Shown here: in pieces, positions 32,779-40,868 of the stretch | Numbering within the stretch: the first letter of the stretch is position 1 | Layout of the letters: each line of letters opens with the position of its first letter | Notes under the pieces: generated by a model | Seen by the model: only the letters and a program-made list of their open reading frames with translations | Database searches by the model: none | What the model was told of the DNA's origin: nothing | Position numbers and translations under genes: made by a program | Assembly (NCBI GenBank): GCA_002364085.1 | Contig: DEXK01000006.1 | Coordinates: 68,025-132,024, forward strand | DNA: 64,000 nucleotides | Direction of reading: 5' to 3' | DNA from: Balneolaceae bacterium UBA3186 | GTDB lineage: Bacteria; Bacteroidota; Rhodothermia; Balneolales; Balneolaceae

Positions 32779-33188
32779 CTAAAACATTTATAGATTCTGA
32801 TATTTTCCTGGATGTAATTCTAGATCGAAAACCTTATGCAAAGAATTCCTCTAAAATATTTGATCAAGCCATTTATAAAAATATATCTTTGTACACTTCT
32901 GCCGTTTGTTTTGCTAACATTTATTACATAGCTAGCAAAAACATAGGAAAGGTAAAAGCAAAAAAGCTAATTACTGAATTCAAAACATTATTCGAAGTAA
33001 TTCCTACTTCTGATCGGGCTATCCATTTAGCAATACAATCTTCTTTTACTGATATTGAAGATGCAATACAATATTACACAGCTGTAGAAAACAGATTAGA
33101 TTTAATTATAACCAGAAATAAAAAACATTTTAAACATTCTGAAATACCCGTGCTCAATCCCACACAGTATTTAGCAACTTTGATCTAG
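32775..33188 (+). CDS. PIN-domain toxin (VapC-like ribonuclease)
   Basis: A 137-residue PIN domain protein. It has FIDSDIFLDVILDRKPY at the N terminus with the first catalytic acidic residues, a middle SAVCFANIYYIASK (the conserved Asn/Glu helix is weaker), SSFTDIEDAIQYYTAVENRLDLIITRNKKHF with the second Asp pair, and the ITRN motif with Asn instead of the usual Asp. PIN toxins cut RNA, often initiator tRNA or rRNA, and are neutralised by the cognate antitoxin upstream. It is translationally coupled to the antitoxin gene. Its stop overlaps the convergent prfA stop (shared CTAG). Confidence 0.85.
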   Translation: MTKTFIDSDIFLDVILDRKPYAKNSSKIFDQAIYKNISLYTSAVCFANIYYIASKNIGKVKAKKLITEFKTLFEVIPTSDRAIHLAIQSSFTDIEDAIQYYTAVENRLDLIITRNKKHFKHSEIPVLNPTQYLATLI

Positions 33189-34264
33189 TCCTCTACCAGC
33201 TCGTTCAGTTTATCCAGATTATCCTGAACACGGAGTGCATCAATAGCTTCATGAAGATCGCCTTTCATGATGTTGTCTAAATTATACAGCGTAAGATTAA
33301 TTCTGTGATCGGTAAATCGTCCTTGTGGGAAATTATAAGTACGGATCTTAGCGGAACGATCACCAGTTGAGACCTGACTTTTTCTTTCAGCCGCTCTCGC
33401 CTTTTCTTTCTTTTCCAGTTCAATATCATACATCTTTGAACGAAGCATGGTCATTGCTTTTTCCTTATTCTGATGCTGTGAACGCTCTTCCTGACATTCA
33501 ACCACGATTCCTGTCGGCTCATGCGTAATTCTGATTGCGGAATCCGTTTTGTTTACATGCTGACCACCAGCTCCACTTGCCCGAAAAGTATCAATTCTCA
33601 GATCTGCTGTGTTGATATCAACGTCTACTTCTTCTACCTCCGGAAGAACCGCTACCGTTGCAGCTGATGTATGCACTCTGCCCTGACTTTCAGTTGCAGG
33701 AACTCTTTGTACCCGGTGAACTCCGGATTCGTATTTCATCTTCCCGAAAACCTCATTTCCTTCCAGAGAAAACACGATTTCTTTGTAGCCGCCTTTATCT
33801 GATTCAGTGATACTCATTAAACTCATTTTCCAATTTTGAGAATCAGCATAGCGTCTGTACATATCAAACAGATCTCCCGCAAAAATAGCAGCCTCATCTC
33901 CACCTGTTCCGGCTCTTACCTCAATTATCGCATTTTTGGAATCTTCAGGATCTTTAGGAACCAATTTCATCTTGATGTCATCTTCAAGCTTGGCTAATTG
34001 CTCCTTGATCTCTTTGTTTTCTTCCTTAGCCATTTCAGTTATCTCGGCATCCTCATCCATTTCGATGAGTTCCTTGTTTCCTTCCTGTCGATCATGCAGA
34101 TCTTTCCAACTGTCGTAATCTTGTACTAATTCTTCGAGATCGCTTCTCTCTTTGGTCAGCTCAGTATATTTATCAGGATCATCAAAAACCGAAGGATCGC
34201 TCATTGCTGCGTTCACTTCTTCAAATCTTGATTTTATCTGCTTTAATTTTTCTTCTATATCCAT
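33185..34264 (-). CDS. prfA: Peptide chain release factor 1
   Basis: A 359-residue class I release factor with the GGQ motif in RASGAGGQHVNKTDSAIRI (near residue 230). It has the RF1-type domain order, and MSVESSTGG-like segments appear as SSLNP-related GAGGDEAAIFAGDLFDMY (near 115). It has no programmed frameshift, unlike prfB. It recognises UAA and UAG and releases the nascent peptide. The gene ends head-on against the PIN toxin gene, with a four-base overlap including both stop codons. Confidence 0.97.
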   Translation of the reverse strand: MDIEEKLKQIKSRFEEVNAAMSDPSVFDDPDKYTELTKERSDLEELVQDYDSWKDLHDRQEGNKELIEMDEDAEITEMAKEENKEIKEQLAKLEDDIKMKLVPKDPEDSKNAIIEVRAGTGGDEAAIFAGDLFDMYRRYADSQNWKMSLMSITESDKGGYKEIVFSLEGNEVFGKMKYESGVHRVQRVPATESQGRVHTSAATVAVLPEVEEVDVDINTADLRIDTFRASGAGGQHVNKTDSAIRITHEPTGIVVECQEERSQHQNKEKAMTMLRSKMYDIELEKKEKARAAERKSQVSTGDRSAKIRTYNFPQGRFTDHRINLTLYNLDNIMKGDLHEAIDALRVQDNLDKLNELVED

Positions 34265-34310
34265 GTACTATCTGTCGACTACTTTTATTTATAAGGTAAG
34301 AATATAGAAG

Positions 34311-34673
34311 TTAGGAGTTAAGAATCTTTTTTCGATAAGCTCTGAGCATTTTACTTACTTCCATCAGATTTGAGATTAATACTCCTGTCTCAGCATAGTT
34401 AAGATCCTGACATAGAATCAAATAGTAATGACACTCTTCCAGCGATCCCTGAGATATATTATAGAATCTGGCTTTATCTTTATCCGTTCTTTTTCTAAAA
34501 CCTTCTGCGATATTTGCAGCAATTGAAACTGCTGCTCTTCTTAGTTGCGAAGTTAAACCATAAATCTCTGTTTTTGGAAAATTTTCAGACATTCTATAAA
34601 CATCCAAAACAAATTGGTGAGACTTTTGCCAAACAATTAGATCTTTAAAACTTTGAGCTGGTTTATTATTCAT
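34311..34673 (-). CDS. Four-helix-bundle protein (23S rRNA intervening-sequence family)
   Basis: A 120-residue helical protein with FKDLIVWQKSHQFVLDVYRM, FPKTEIYGLTSQLRRAAVSIAANIAEG and SQGSLEECHYYL, the signature of the four-helix-bundle (S23/IVP) family. It was first seen in rRNA intervening sequences and is now known as a widespread free-standing protein of unclear function, often found near retroelements. No rRNA or reverse transcriptase is nearby here. It lies alone between prfA and divergent purK. Confidence 0.9.
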   Translation of the reverse strand: MNNKPAQSFKDLIVWQKSHQFVLDVYRMSENFPKTEIYGLTSQLRRAAVSIAANIAEGFRKRTDKDKARFYNISQGSLEECHYYLILCQDLNYAETGVLISNLMEVSKMLRAYRKKILNS

Positions 34674-34741
34674 AATATCCCCCTACATTCTAAATTCTAC
34701 TTTCTGTATCTTAAGTTTAAAACAACCAAAATCTATTAAAG

Positions 34742-35899
34742 TTGATAAATTCATTAAAAGCAACAACAAAACTCGGTTTTTTAGGTGCAGGACAACTTGC
34801 CCGAATGAGCGCTCTCGAAGCTTTTAAATTAGGAATTCAGGTAGCCGTTTTTTCTGATCGGACTGAGAACGAACCCGTTCAGTTTATGACTCCATTCTCT
34901 GCTTCAGGCTCTTTTGATTCTGTTGATGATATGGTTGAATTTGCTAAAGGTTGTGATGTTATCACTTTAGAAAATGAGTTCATCAGTTCCGAAATTCTTC
35001 AGGAAGTTCAGGATAAAAGTGGCACACCGATATTTCCATCCCCGAAAAGTTTTTCATTGATCGAGAATAAGCTGATCGAAAAACAAACCTTTGAAACTGC
35101 AGGGATTCCGGTGACTCCTTATGAACTAGTCAGAACAGAATCAGATCTGAAAGAATTCGGAAGTGTACATGGCTGGCCTTATTTACTAAAGTCTTCTAAA
35201 GGTGGTTACGATGGCTATGGAAATGAAACGGTTCGGAATCTCGAATCTGCAATAGGAGCATTTGAAAAACTTGGCGGTAACAAAAACCGAGATATCTTAG
35301 CAGAAGCATTTGTACCGTTTACTAAAGAAATTGCCGTTCAGGTTGCACGCAATGAAACAGGAACAGTGGTTTATCCTTGTTGTGAAACAGTGCAGGAAAA
35401 TCATATTTGCGTTGCAGTTCTTTCTCCCGCTCCGATCGAAGATAAGCATCAGAAAAAAGCTCAGGAACTTGCTGTAAAAGCAGTTGAAGCCATTGACGGA
35501 AAAGGAATTTATGCATTCGAATTTTTTCTGACAGAAGACGGTAATATTCTTCTAAATGAATCAGCTCCAAGACCACACAACTCAGGGCATTATTCTATTG
35601 AAGGATGTATCTCATCTCAATTTGAAAATCATGTACGAGCTGTACTTGGACTTCCACTTGGTTCAACAAAAATGAATGCTCCATCAGTTGCGATGATCAA
35701 TTTATTGGGAACACACAATCGTCCGGCAGAAGCTGATAACATAAAGAAGGGATTAGAAACTGAAAACGGACATCTTCATGTTTATGGGAAAGTGCAGAGT
35801 AAAGTAGGTAGAAAAATGGCTCACTACACTTTGCTTGGGGATGATTTGGGAGCTGTTTACAAAAGAGCTAAAGAAGTATCGTCGAAAATTGAAATTTAA
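34742..35899 (+). CDS. purK: N5-carboxyaminoimidazole ribonucleotide synthetase
   Basis: A 385-residue ATP-grasp enzyme with LGFLGAGQLARMSALEAFKLG, SPKSFSLIENKLIEKQTF, LKSSKGGYDGYGN (ATP-binding loop) and ESAPRPHNSGHYSIEGC. It converts AIR, ATP and bicarbonate to N5-CAIR, and PurE, encoded 97 bases downstream, rearranges the product to CAIR. No ATG is available before the conserved GxGQLAR; the best start is TTG 34742-34744 (residue 1 of MINSLKATTKLGFLG). Confidence 0.96.
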   Translation: MINSLKATTKLGFLGAGQLARMSALEAFKLGIQVAVFSDRTENEPVQFMTPFSASGSFDSVDDMVEFAKGCDVITLENEFISSEILQEVQDKSGTPIFPSPKSFSLIENKLIEKQTFETAGIPVTPYELVRTESDLKEFGSVHGWPYLLKSSKGGYDGYGNETVRNLESAIGAFEKLGGNKNRDILAEAFVPFTKEIAVQVARNETGTVVYPCCETVQENHICVAVLSPAPIEDKHQKKAQELAVKAVEAIDGKGIYAFEFFLTEDGNILLNESAPRPHNSGHYSIEGCISSQFENHVRAVLGLPLGSTKMNAPSVAMINLLGTHNRPAEADNIKKGLETENGHLHVYGKVQSKVGRKMAHYTLLGDDLGAVYKRAKEVSSKIEI

Positions 35900-35923
35900 T
35901 TAATAGATTATAGGCCTTACAAA

Positions 35924-35948
35924 GATCCTGAAACAAGTTCAGGATGAC
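35924..35948. repeat. GATCCTGAA...TTCAGGATGAC hairpin repeat between purK and purE
   Basis: The 8-base arms ATCCTGAA (35925-35932) and TTCAGGAT (35938-35945) pair around ACAAG. The same wording is a common short intergenic repeat in many bacterial genomes (from memory). No T tract follows, so it is not a classical terminator and may sit within the purK-purE transcript. Confidence 0.5.
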
Positions 35949-35996
35949 CTGATTTATTTATTACATTCAATACAATTAATAAAAAATCCTTTAATA

Positions 35997-36482
35997 ATGA
36001 GCAATCCGATCATTGGCGTAGTAATGGGCAGCGACAGCGACTGGCCCACCATGAAACAAGCAACAGATATTCTGGATCAATTTGGTGTCAGCTACGAAAA
36101 AAAAGTGGTTTCCGCTCACCGTACTCCAAATGATATGGCTGATTATGGGGAAACAGCTCGTGACCGTGGATTACAAATAATTATAGCCGGGGCCGGTGGA
36201 GCCGCACACCTTCCGGGAATGCTGGCAAGCCATACCACTTTACCAGTAATCGGAGTTCCTATTCAAACTTCTGCTTTAGGTGGGTTGGATAGTCTGTATT
36301 CCATCGTTCAAATGCCGAACGGAATCCCGGTTGCTACAGTAGCTATTGGAAAAGCACAAAATGCTGGTTTACTGGCTTTAAGAATGTTAAGTATGAATGA
36401 TTCCGGTATTGCAGATAAACTGGCTGATTACCATGCAAATCTTGCTGATGAGAGTAGAGAGAAGACTAAGAATCTCACTTAA
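35997..36482 (+). CDS. purE: N5-carboxyaminoimidazole ribonucleotide mutase
   Basis: A 161-residue protein with MGSDSDWPTMKQATDILDQF, VSAHRTPNDM (catalytic His) and AGAGGAAHLPGMLASHTTLPVIGVP. It moves the carboxyl group of N5-CAIR to C4 to give CAIR in purine synthesis and works directly after PurK. Length is typical for the class I bacterial form. The ATG 35997 follows AATAATA; there is no clear ribosome binding site. Confidence 0.97.
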   Translation: MSNPIIGVVMGSDSDWPTMKQATDILDQFGVSYEKKVVSAHRTPNDMADYGETARDRGLQIIIAGAGGAAHLPGMLASHTTLPVIGVPIQTSALGGLDSLYSIVQMPNGIPVATVAIGKAQNAGLLALRMLSMNDSGIADKLADYHANLADESREKTKNLT

Positions 36483-36633
36483 ACTACTTCAACAAAAATA
36501 ATTGGCGATACGATAATTTAAGCGTACTTTATGCATGGATTGGTTCTGATATCTCGACTACGGTATTGAACTACTTGGGTTTAGGGTTGTTCTGATCATT
36601 CCGAAATTTAGTTTTAACAAGATATATACACAC

Positions 36634-36888
36634 ATGAACATTTATGTAGGGAACCTTAGTTACGGAGTTTCTGAAGACAATTTACGGGAAGTATTTGAAG
36701 CTTATGGAGAAGTAAGCTCTTGCAAAGTAATCACTGACAAATATTCCGGCCGTTCAAAAGGCTTTGGGTTTGTTGAGATGGATAATGATTCAGAAGCACA
36801 AGCAGCTATTGATCAATTAGACGGAGCAGAAATCGACGGACGTGCAGTTCGTGTAAACGAAGCGCGACCAAGAGAAGACAAAAAGTAA
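36634..36888 (+). CDS. RRM-type RNA-binding protein
   Basis: An 84-residue single RRM domain with RNP2 IYVGNL (residues 3-8) and RNP1 KGFGFVEM (42-49), ending in a short charged tail EARPREDKK. Such short RRM proteins in cyanobacteria and Bacteroidota are often cold- or stress-related RNA chaperones; the target RNAs are unknown. It is a single-gene unit, with a 151-base leader before it and a strong terminator after it. Confidence 0.95.
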   Translation: MNIYVGNLSYGVSEDNLREVFEAYGEVSSCKVITDKYSGRSKGFGFVEMDNDSEAQAAIDQLDGAEIDGRAVRVNEARPREDKK

Positions 36889-36916
36889 CAAGCTTTTTCT
36901 CTTTAAAACGACTTTA

Positions 36917-36947
36917 ACCCGATCTGAAAACAGGTCGGGTTTTTTTG
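36917..36947 (+). terminator. Rho-independent terminator of the RRM gene
   Basis: The arms ACCCGATCTG (36917-36926) and CAGGTCGGGT (36931-36940) pair over an AAAA loop with one G-U pair, and are followed by TTTTTT. Confidence 0.93.
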
Positions 36948-37028
36948 TGCCTGAATTTTTGGTAACATTTTTTCTTTGATTCAGTATTACTCAACCGTAA
37001 TAAAAACTTAAATCAATGGAGCAGAATC

Positions 37029-37349
37029 ATGATCATGTCAACAACTAACAATTTAGACGGAAGAGAAGTCAAAAAATATCTGGGAGTAGTAACCGGTGAA
37101 GCTATATTGGGAGCTAATATCTTTAAAGATTTCTTTGCGGGTATAAGAGACATTGTTGGAGGCCGTTCAGCTGCTTACGAACGTGAACTGCAGGAAGCCA
37201 GAAGATTAGCATTCGGTGAAATGGAAGACAAAGCATCCAGAGTAGGCGCAACTGCAATTATCGGAATAGATATTGATTACGAGACAATTGGAGCTAACGG
37301 AAGCATGTTGATGGTTTCCGTAAGCGGAACTGCTGTACTTGCTGAATAG
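37029..37349 (+). CDS. YbjQ/UPF0145 (heavy-metal-binding-like) protein
   Basis: A 106-residue protein with the YbjQ family pattern: YLGVVTGEAILGANIFKDFF, GIRDIVGGRSAAYERELQEAR, MEDKASRVGATAIIGIDIDYE and the C-terminal SVSGTAV. The fold is a small pentameric alpha/beta domain with suspected metal or nucleotide binding; the function has not been established. Start is ATG 37029, with another ATG two codons later. It lies between the RRM gene terminator and a convergent dnaJ. Confidence 0.9.
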   Translation: MIMSTTNNLDGREVKKYLGVVTGEAILGANIFKDFFAGIRDIVGGRSAAYERELQEARRLAFGEMEDKASRVGATAIIGIDIDYETIGANGSMLMVSVSGTAVLAE

Positions 37350-37352
37350 GAT

Positions 37353-37402
37353 CTAACCACAGAGAACACTGAGTTTAACATTCTCTGTGATCTCTGTGGA
37401 TT
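37353..37402. repeat. CCACAGAGAACACTGAG inverted repeat between ybjQ-like gene and dnaJ
   Basis: The arms CCACAGAGAACACTGAG and CTCTGTGATCTCTGTGG pair at 15 of 17 positions around a short AT loop. There is no T run. Related CACAGAATCACAAAAACACAG wording occurs at 18891-18914 on the minus strand, so it may be a dispersed repeat; it could also block read-through between the convergent genes. Confidence 0.5.
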
Positions 37403-37407
37403 ATCGC

Positions 37408-38586
37408 CTACCCAAAAACATCTTTCATTTTCGAGAAGAAACCCTTTTCCTGCTGTTTCATATTTACAGCATCGAAGTTTTCTGATTCTCTAAAACTTTC
37501 CATTGCCTTACGTTGTGCTGCAGTAAGATCACTAGGCATATAAACATTTACTCTAAGCAATTGGTCGCCTGTTCCTGAATTATTCAATCCAACTATTCCT
37601 TTGCCTCGCATGCGAAGAAGTTTTCCAGGCTGAGTTCCTTCTTCGATCTTGAGTTTAGCTTTTCCTTTAAGTGTCGGCACCTGAACTTCAGTTCCTAACA
37701 CTGCATCAGGTATACTTAAATTTAAGTTGTAGTAGATATTATTTCCTTCTCTTTCAAAATGCTCATGCTCTTTTTCTTCAATAAGAACAATAAGATCTCC
37801 GGCAGGTCCACCTCTTCTTCCTGCATTTCCTTGACTGCGAAGTGTAATATAATTTCCATTAGAAACGCCTGAAGGAATATTGATCTTAACGGTTTCTTCT
37901 CCTTTGATTCTTCCTTCTCCTGCACATTTAGAGCACTTGTTCTTAATGATTCTTCCATCACCACTACACGTAGGACATGGTTGTACATTTACCATTTGAC
38001 CAAGCATAGTTCTTGTTACTTGACGAACTTCTCCCATTCCATTGCAAGTTCCACAAGTTTCAAAATCTGAATCTGTCTCCGCGCCGGTACCTGTACATTT
38101 ATCACAAACCAGCTGCTTCTTGATCTTTAACTTCTTTTCTGTACCAAAAGCGATTTCATTCAGCTCAAGTGGCATTCTGATCTTCATGTCAGAGCCCGGA
38201 GTTCCCGGCTGACGTCTTCCACCTCTTCCTCTGGATTGTCCACCAAAATTTTGTTCTCCGAAAAATCCGCTTCCGAAAATATCACCGAAGCGACTGAAAA
38301 TATCTTCGAAGCCCATTCCATCGAAATCAACTCCTCCGCCGCCGAAACCACCTTGATTACCGTTCACTCCGGCATGGCCGTATTGGTCGTAACGAGCTCT
38401 CTTTTGTGGATCTCTGAGTACTTCGTAAGCTTCCGATGCTTCTTTAAATTTCTTTTCTGCTTCGGCATCCCCTTTATTTCTGTCCGGGTGATATTTCATA
38501 GCCTTTTTACGATAAGCTTTTTTCAGCTCCGCTTCAGAAGCTCCTTTGTCAACTTCAAGTATTTCGTAATAATCTCTGTTTGTCAT
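37408..38586 (-). CDS. dnaJ: Chaperone protein DnaJ
   Basis: A 392-residue type I DnaJ. It has an N-terminal J domain with YHPDRNKGD, a Gly/Phe-rich linker (about residues 75-130), and four zinc-binding CxxCxGxG repeats (CDKCTGTGAE, CGTCNGMG, CPTCSGDG, CSKCAGEG, about 160-225). The substrate-binding C-terminal domain contains LNLSIPDAVLGTEVQVPTL. It recruits substrates to DnaK and stimulates its ATPase. The gene is two bases downstream of grpE on the same strand; dnaK is not in the window. Confidence 0.98.
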   Translation of the reverse strand: MTNRDYYEILEVDKGASEAELKKAYRKKAMKYHPDRNKGDAEAEKKFKEASEAYEVLRDPQKRARYDQYGHAGVNGNQGGFGGGGVDFDGMGFEDIFSRFGDIFGSGFFGEQNFGGQSRGRGGRRQPGTPGSDMKIRMPLELNEIAFGTEKKLKIKKQLVCDKCTGTGAETDSDFETCGTCNGMGEVRQVTRTMLGQMVNVQPCPTCSGDGRIIKNKCSKCAGEGRIKGEETVKINIPSGVSNGNYITLRSQGNAGRRGGPAGDLIVLIEEKEHEHFEREGNNIYYNLNLSIPDAVLGTEVQVPTLKGKAKLKIEEGTQPGKLLRMRGKGIVGLNNSGTGDQLLRVNVYMPSDLTAAQRKAMESFRESENFDAVNMKQQEKGFFSKMKDVFG

Positions 38587-38588
38587 AT

Positions 38589-39170
38589 TTACTGGCTCAC
38601 TATCACTTTAGCATGCTTAATTACTTTTTCTCCCATTCTGTATCCTCTTTCAAGAACCTGAAGTACAGTATCACTTGGAGTCTTTTCATCTGTTGCAGGT
38701 TGACGTAATAAAGCGTCGTGAAGATTCACGTCAAAAGGAACACCGGTATCATCTATCTTTTCAATACCATGTTTAGCTAAAATCTCAGCAAATTTTTGAG
38801 AAACCATTTCTACACCAGCAAGAAAATTCTCATCTACAGAGGAATCTTTACTTGCGTCCAAAGTTCTGAGCAGGTCATCATTTAACGGCAGAAAGTCTTG
38901 CATAGCTTCTGCTTTAACTTGTTCTCTTAGCTGATAACGTTCTTTTTGAACTCTCTTTCTAACATTTTCAAGCTCAGCAGCTTTTCTGAGCATGGTGTCT
39001 TTAACAACCGCTATTTCGGCTTCTAATTCTTCTATACGCAGTTCTTTCTCATCCTTAACCTCTTCATTAGAATCTTCTGAAGATATATTTTTACTGCTTT
39101 CTGCCTGATCTTCTTCAAGTACTTCCTTCTCAGAGTCTTCTAAAATTTCTTCGTGTTCTTTTTTACTCAT
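38589..39170 (-). CDS. grpE: Nucleotide exchange factor GrpE
   Basis: The 193-residue protein has an acidic, coiled-coil N terminus (many Glu up to residue 60), the long helix MLRKAAELENVRKRVQKER, and the C-terminal beta domain with VPFDVNLHDALLRQPATDEK and VLQVLERGYRMGEKVIKHAKVIVSQ. It exchanges ADP for ATP on DnaK. The operon grpE-dnaJ is preceded by a terminator at 39275-39311. I looked for a CIRCE (HrcA) operator (TTAGCACTC-N9-GAGTGCTAA) upstream and found none. Confidence 0.97.
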   Translation of the reverse strand: MSKKEHEEILEDSEKEVLEEDQAESSKNISSEDSNEEVKDEKELRIEELEAEIAVVKDTMLRKAAELENVRKRVQKERYQLREQVKAEAMQDFLPLNDDLLRTLDASKDSSVDENFLAGVEMVSQKFAEILAKHGIEKIDDTGVPFDVNLHDALLRQPATDEKTPSDTVLQVLERGYRMGEKVIKHAKVIVSQ

Positions 39171-39274
39171 TGATGTAATTAATGGGAGTTTTTATTTCTA
39201 TAAAATTAATAGCAAATATAATGCCACCAAACACTTATTCACAGGAATTGTCATTCTTTCGGGATTATAAGACA

Positions 39275-39311
39275 TAAAAAAACCCGACCTGTGAGCAGGT
39301 CGGGTTTTTTA
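39275..39311. terminator. Bidirectional Rho-independent terminator between the SGNH lipoprotein gene and grpE
   Basis: AAAAAACCCGACCTG (39276-39290 region) pairs with CAGGTCGGGTTTTTT (39296-39310) around TGAG, giving a T tract in both directions. On the minus strand it ends the SGNH lipoprotein transcript. Its stem is almost the same as that of the terminator at 36917. Confidence 0.92.
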
Positions 39312-39323
39312 GAAAGAATCGAA

Positions 39324-40853
39324 TTATTGTTCACTAGCACAATCACCGGTACCACAAAGTGTAACACTAGCTTTGCTTAGAACATTAACTCTAGGAAGTG
39401 TAGCTCCAAAACCATCTTCAATTACTTCTAACATTCCGTTCGCAATCAAAGCATTTCCTCTGGGATTAGGATGAACTCCATCTGTAGAAAGCACACCAGA
39501 AGGTGCAAAATCTGGGGTAAGATCAACACCATCAATTGTTATTCCCGGAACTCCATCACTTAATCCAAACAGGTCATAAAACGCCCCATCTGCGGCGTTC
39601 GTATCATACAAAACTAGTCTGGACGAGTTTGCTGCAACAGCAGATGCTATTGTTGCATTAAATTGTGCACGATTGGTTTCAATTTCAATTTGCTCGCTTG
39701 GGATAAGAACATATCTATCCTCCACAGCATCTTGTAAACCATAAGCGCCTTCCCCAAAAGCATCAACTCCAAGAATAGCACCTAAAGAAAGCACTGTAAG
39801 ATCTGTTGCTTCAGCTTGTCTTAGCGGTGGCAATCCGAATCCGCTTAGATCAGTTAATGTCTCATCTTCCATTACAAATGCATTTGCTCCTGCCGCGAAA
39901 ACGATCTTTCGCCTGTCGGCTTCAGCCTGTGTAATTGCGTTTAAATTTGCAGCTTGTTGAACTCCATTATTATAGTCTGTATAACCTTGGTTTAAAGCAG
40001 CAGCAGTTTGTGCATCCAATGGAATAGGATTATACGGTACTGCTCTAAAGTAGGCTAACCCTAAAATTGATGGAATATTAGCAACTACTCCATTTGCCGA
40101 AGTATTTCCCATCATCGTGTTTATTACTCCATTGAACTGAGTGTCGAAATCACCTGGTGAAGTCAAAATTCCAGGATTCGAAGCTCCACCTGCCGCGTAG
40201 CCCAAAACGTCGTTAGTACCAATCCACAATGAAAAGAAAGTTGGTTGTGCAGCTACTGCTTCGCCAATGATCGTAGATGTACCCGGATTTGCTGCGAATC
40301 TTGCATAAAATGGATTAAATGCCGGGTTTCCCGGATCATTAGGTCCTCCTGTAGCAGGAGTAAGTAATTGACCAACAACTATACCCGGAACTCCAAAGTT
40401 TTTAACGCTAGCACCTGTGTAAGCACCAATTGGATCTCCATTTATTGTTGGCGATGGACCTGGTATATCAGTATCAAGTTTAAAGCGCCCGAAAACTATT
40501 CCGTTAGCCGGATTTGTGACACTTGTATTGAATCCATTTGCAGAATTAATACTAGGTTGAGTAAAATCAATTCCACCATCAACTGTTGTTGCCAGTTGAG
40601 CAGACATCATAGCAGGAATAGAATTATTTTGACCGGAGGTATACAACGCACCATCAGCATAACCAGCCATTAAAGAATTACCAATTGCTATAAAGTTTGA
40701 GAAATCTGCACTACCGGAAGAATATTCAGCCGGAGTTGGAAGAGGATTTTCTTCCAATTGATCATCGATTAACGAGTCTTCAATCCCATCGCAAGAATAT
40801 GTGACAATTCCTGCAACAAGTAGTAATAAAAATAATTTATAAAATTTGTTCAT
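39324..40853 (-). CDS. Outer-membrane-type SGNH/GDSL hydrolase lipoprotein
   Basis: A 509-residue protein with a lipobox ending at Cys21 (GIVTYSCDG). It has SGNH family blocks: block I FIAIGNSLMAGYADG with the Ser nucleophile near residue 60, block III WIGTNDVLGYA, and block V STDGVHPNPRGNALIA with the catalytic Asp and His. Block I reads GNSL rather than GDSL. The long insertion between blocks is usual for Bacteroidota lipoproteins of this type. It is probably exposed on the outer membrane and hydrolyses an ester such as a lipid or acylated sugar; the substrate is unknown. It lies 15 bases downstream of the TonB-dependent receptor gene on the same strand, so the two likely form an uptake pair. 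Confidence 0.82.
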   Translation of the reverse strand: MNKFYKLFLLLLVAGIVTYSCDGIEDSLIDDQLEENPLPTPAEYSSGSADFSNFIAIGNSLMAGYADGALYTSGQNNSIPAMMSAQLATTVDGGIDFTQPSINSANGFNTSVTNPANGIVFGRFKLDTDIPGPSPTINGDPIGAYTGASVKNFGVPGIVVGQLLTPATGGPNDPGNPAFNPFYARFAANPGTSTIIGEAVAAQPTFFSLWIGTNDVLGYAAGGASNPGILTSPGDFDTQFNGVINTMMGNTSANGVVANIPSILGLAYFRAVPYNPIPLDAQTAAALNQGYTDYNNGVQQAANLNAITQAEADRRKIVFAAGANAFVMEDETLTDLSGFGLPPLRQAEATDLTVLSLGAILGVDAFGEGAYGLQDAVEDRYVLIPSEQIEIETNRAQFNATIASAVAANSSRLVLYDTNAADGAFYDLFGLSDGVPGITIDGVDLTPDFAPSGVLSTDGVHPNPRGNALIANGMLEVIEDGFGATLPRVNVLSKASVTLCGTGDCASEQ

Positions 40854-40868
40854 TGTTTTGTCCTTTTC

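Noticed and set aside
34311..34673. Four-helix-bundle gene as a marker for a diversity-generating retroelement or rRNA intervening sequence
   Set aside because: No reverse transcriptase, template repeat or rRNA is in the window.
39171..39275. CIRCE/HrcA operator upstream of grpE
   Set aside because: No TTAGCACTC-N9-GAGTGCTAA pattern is present; only AT-rich sequence and the terminator of the neighbouring gene.
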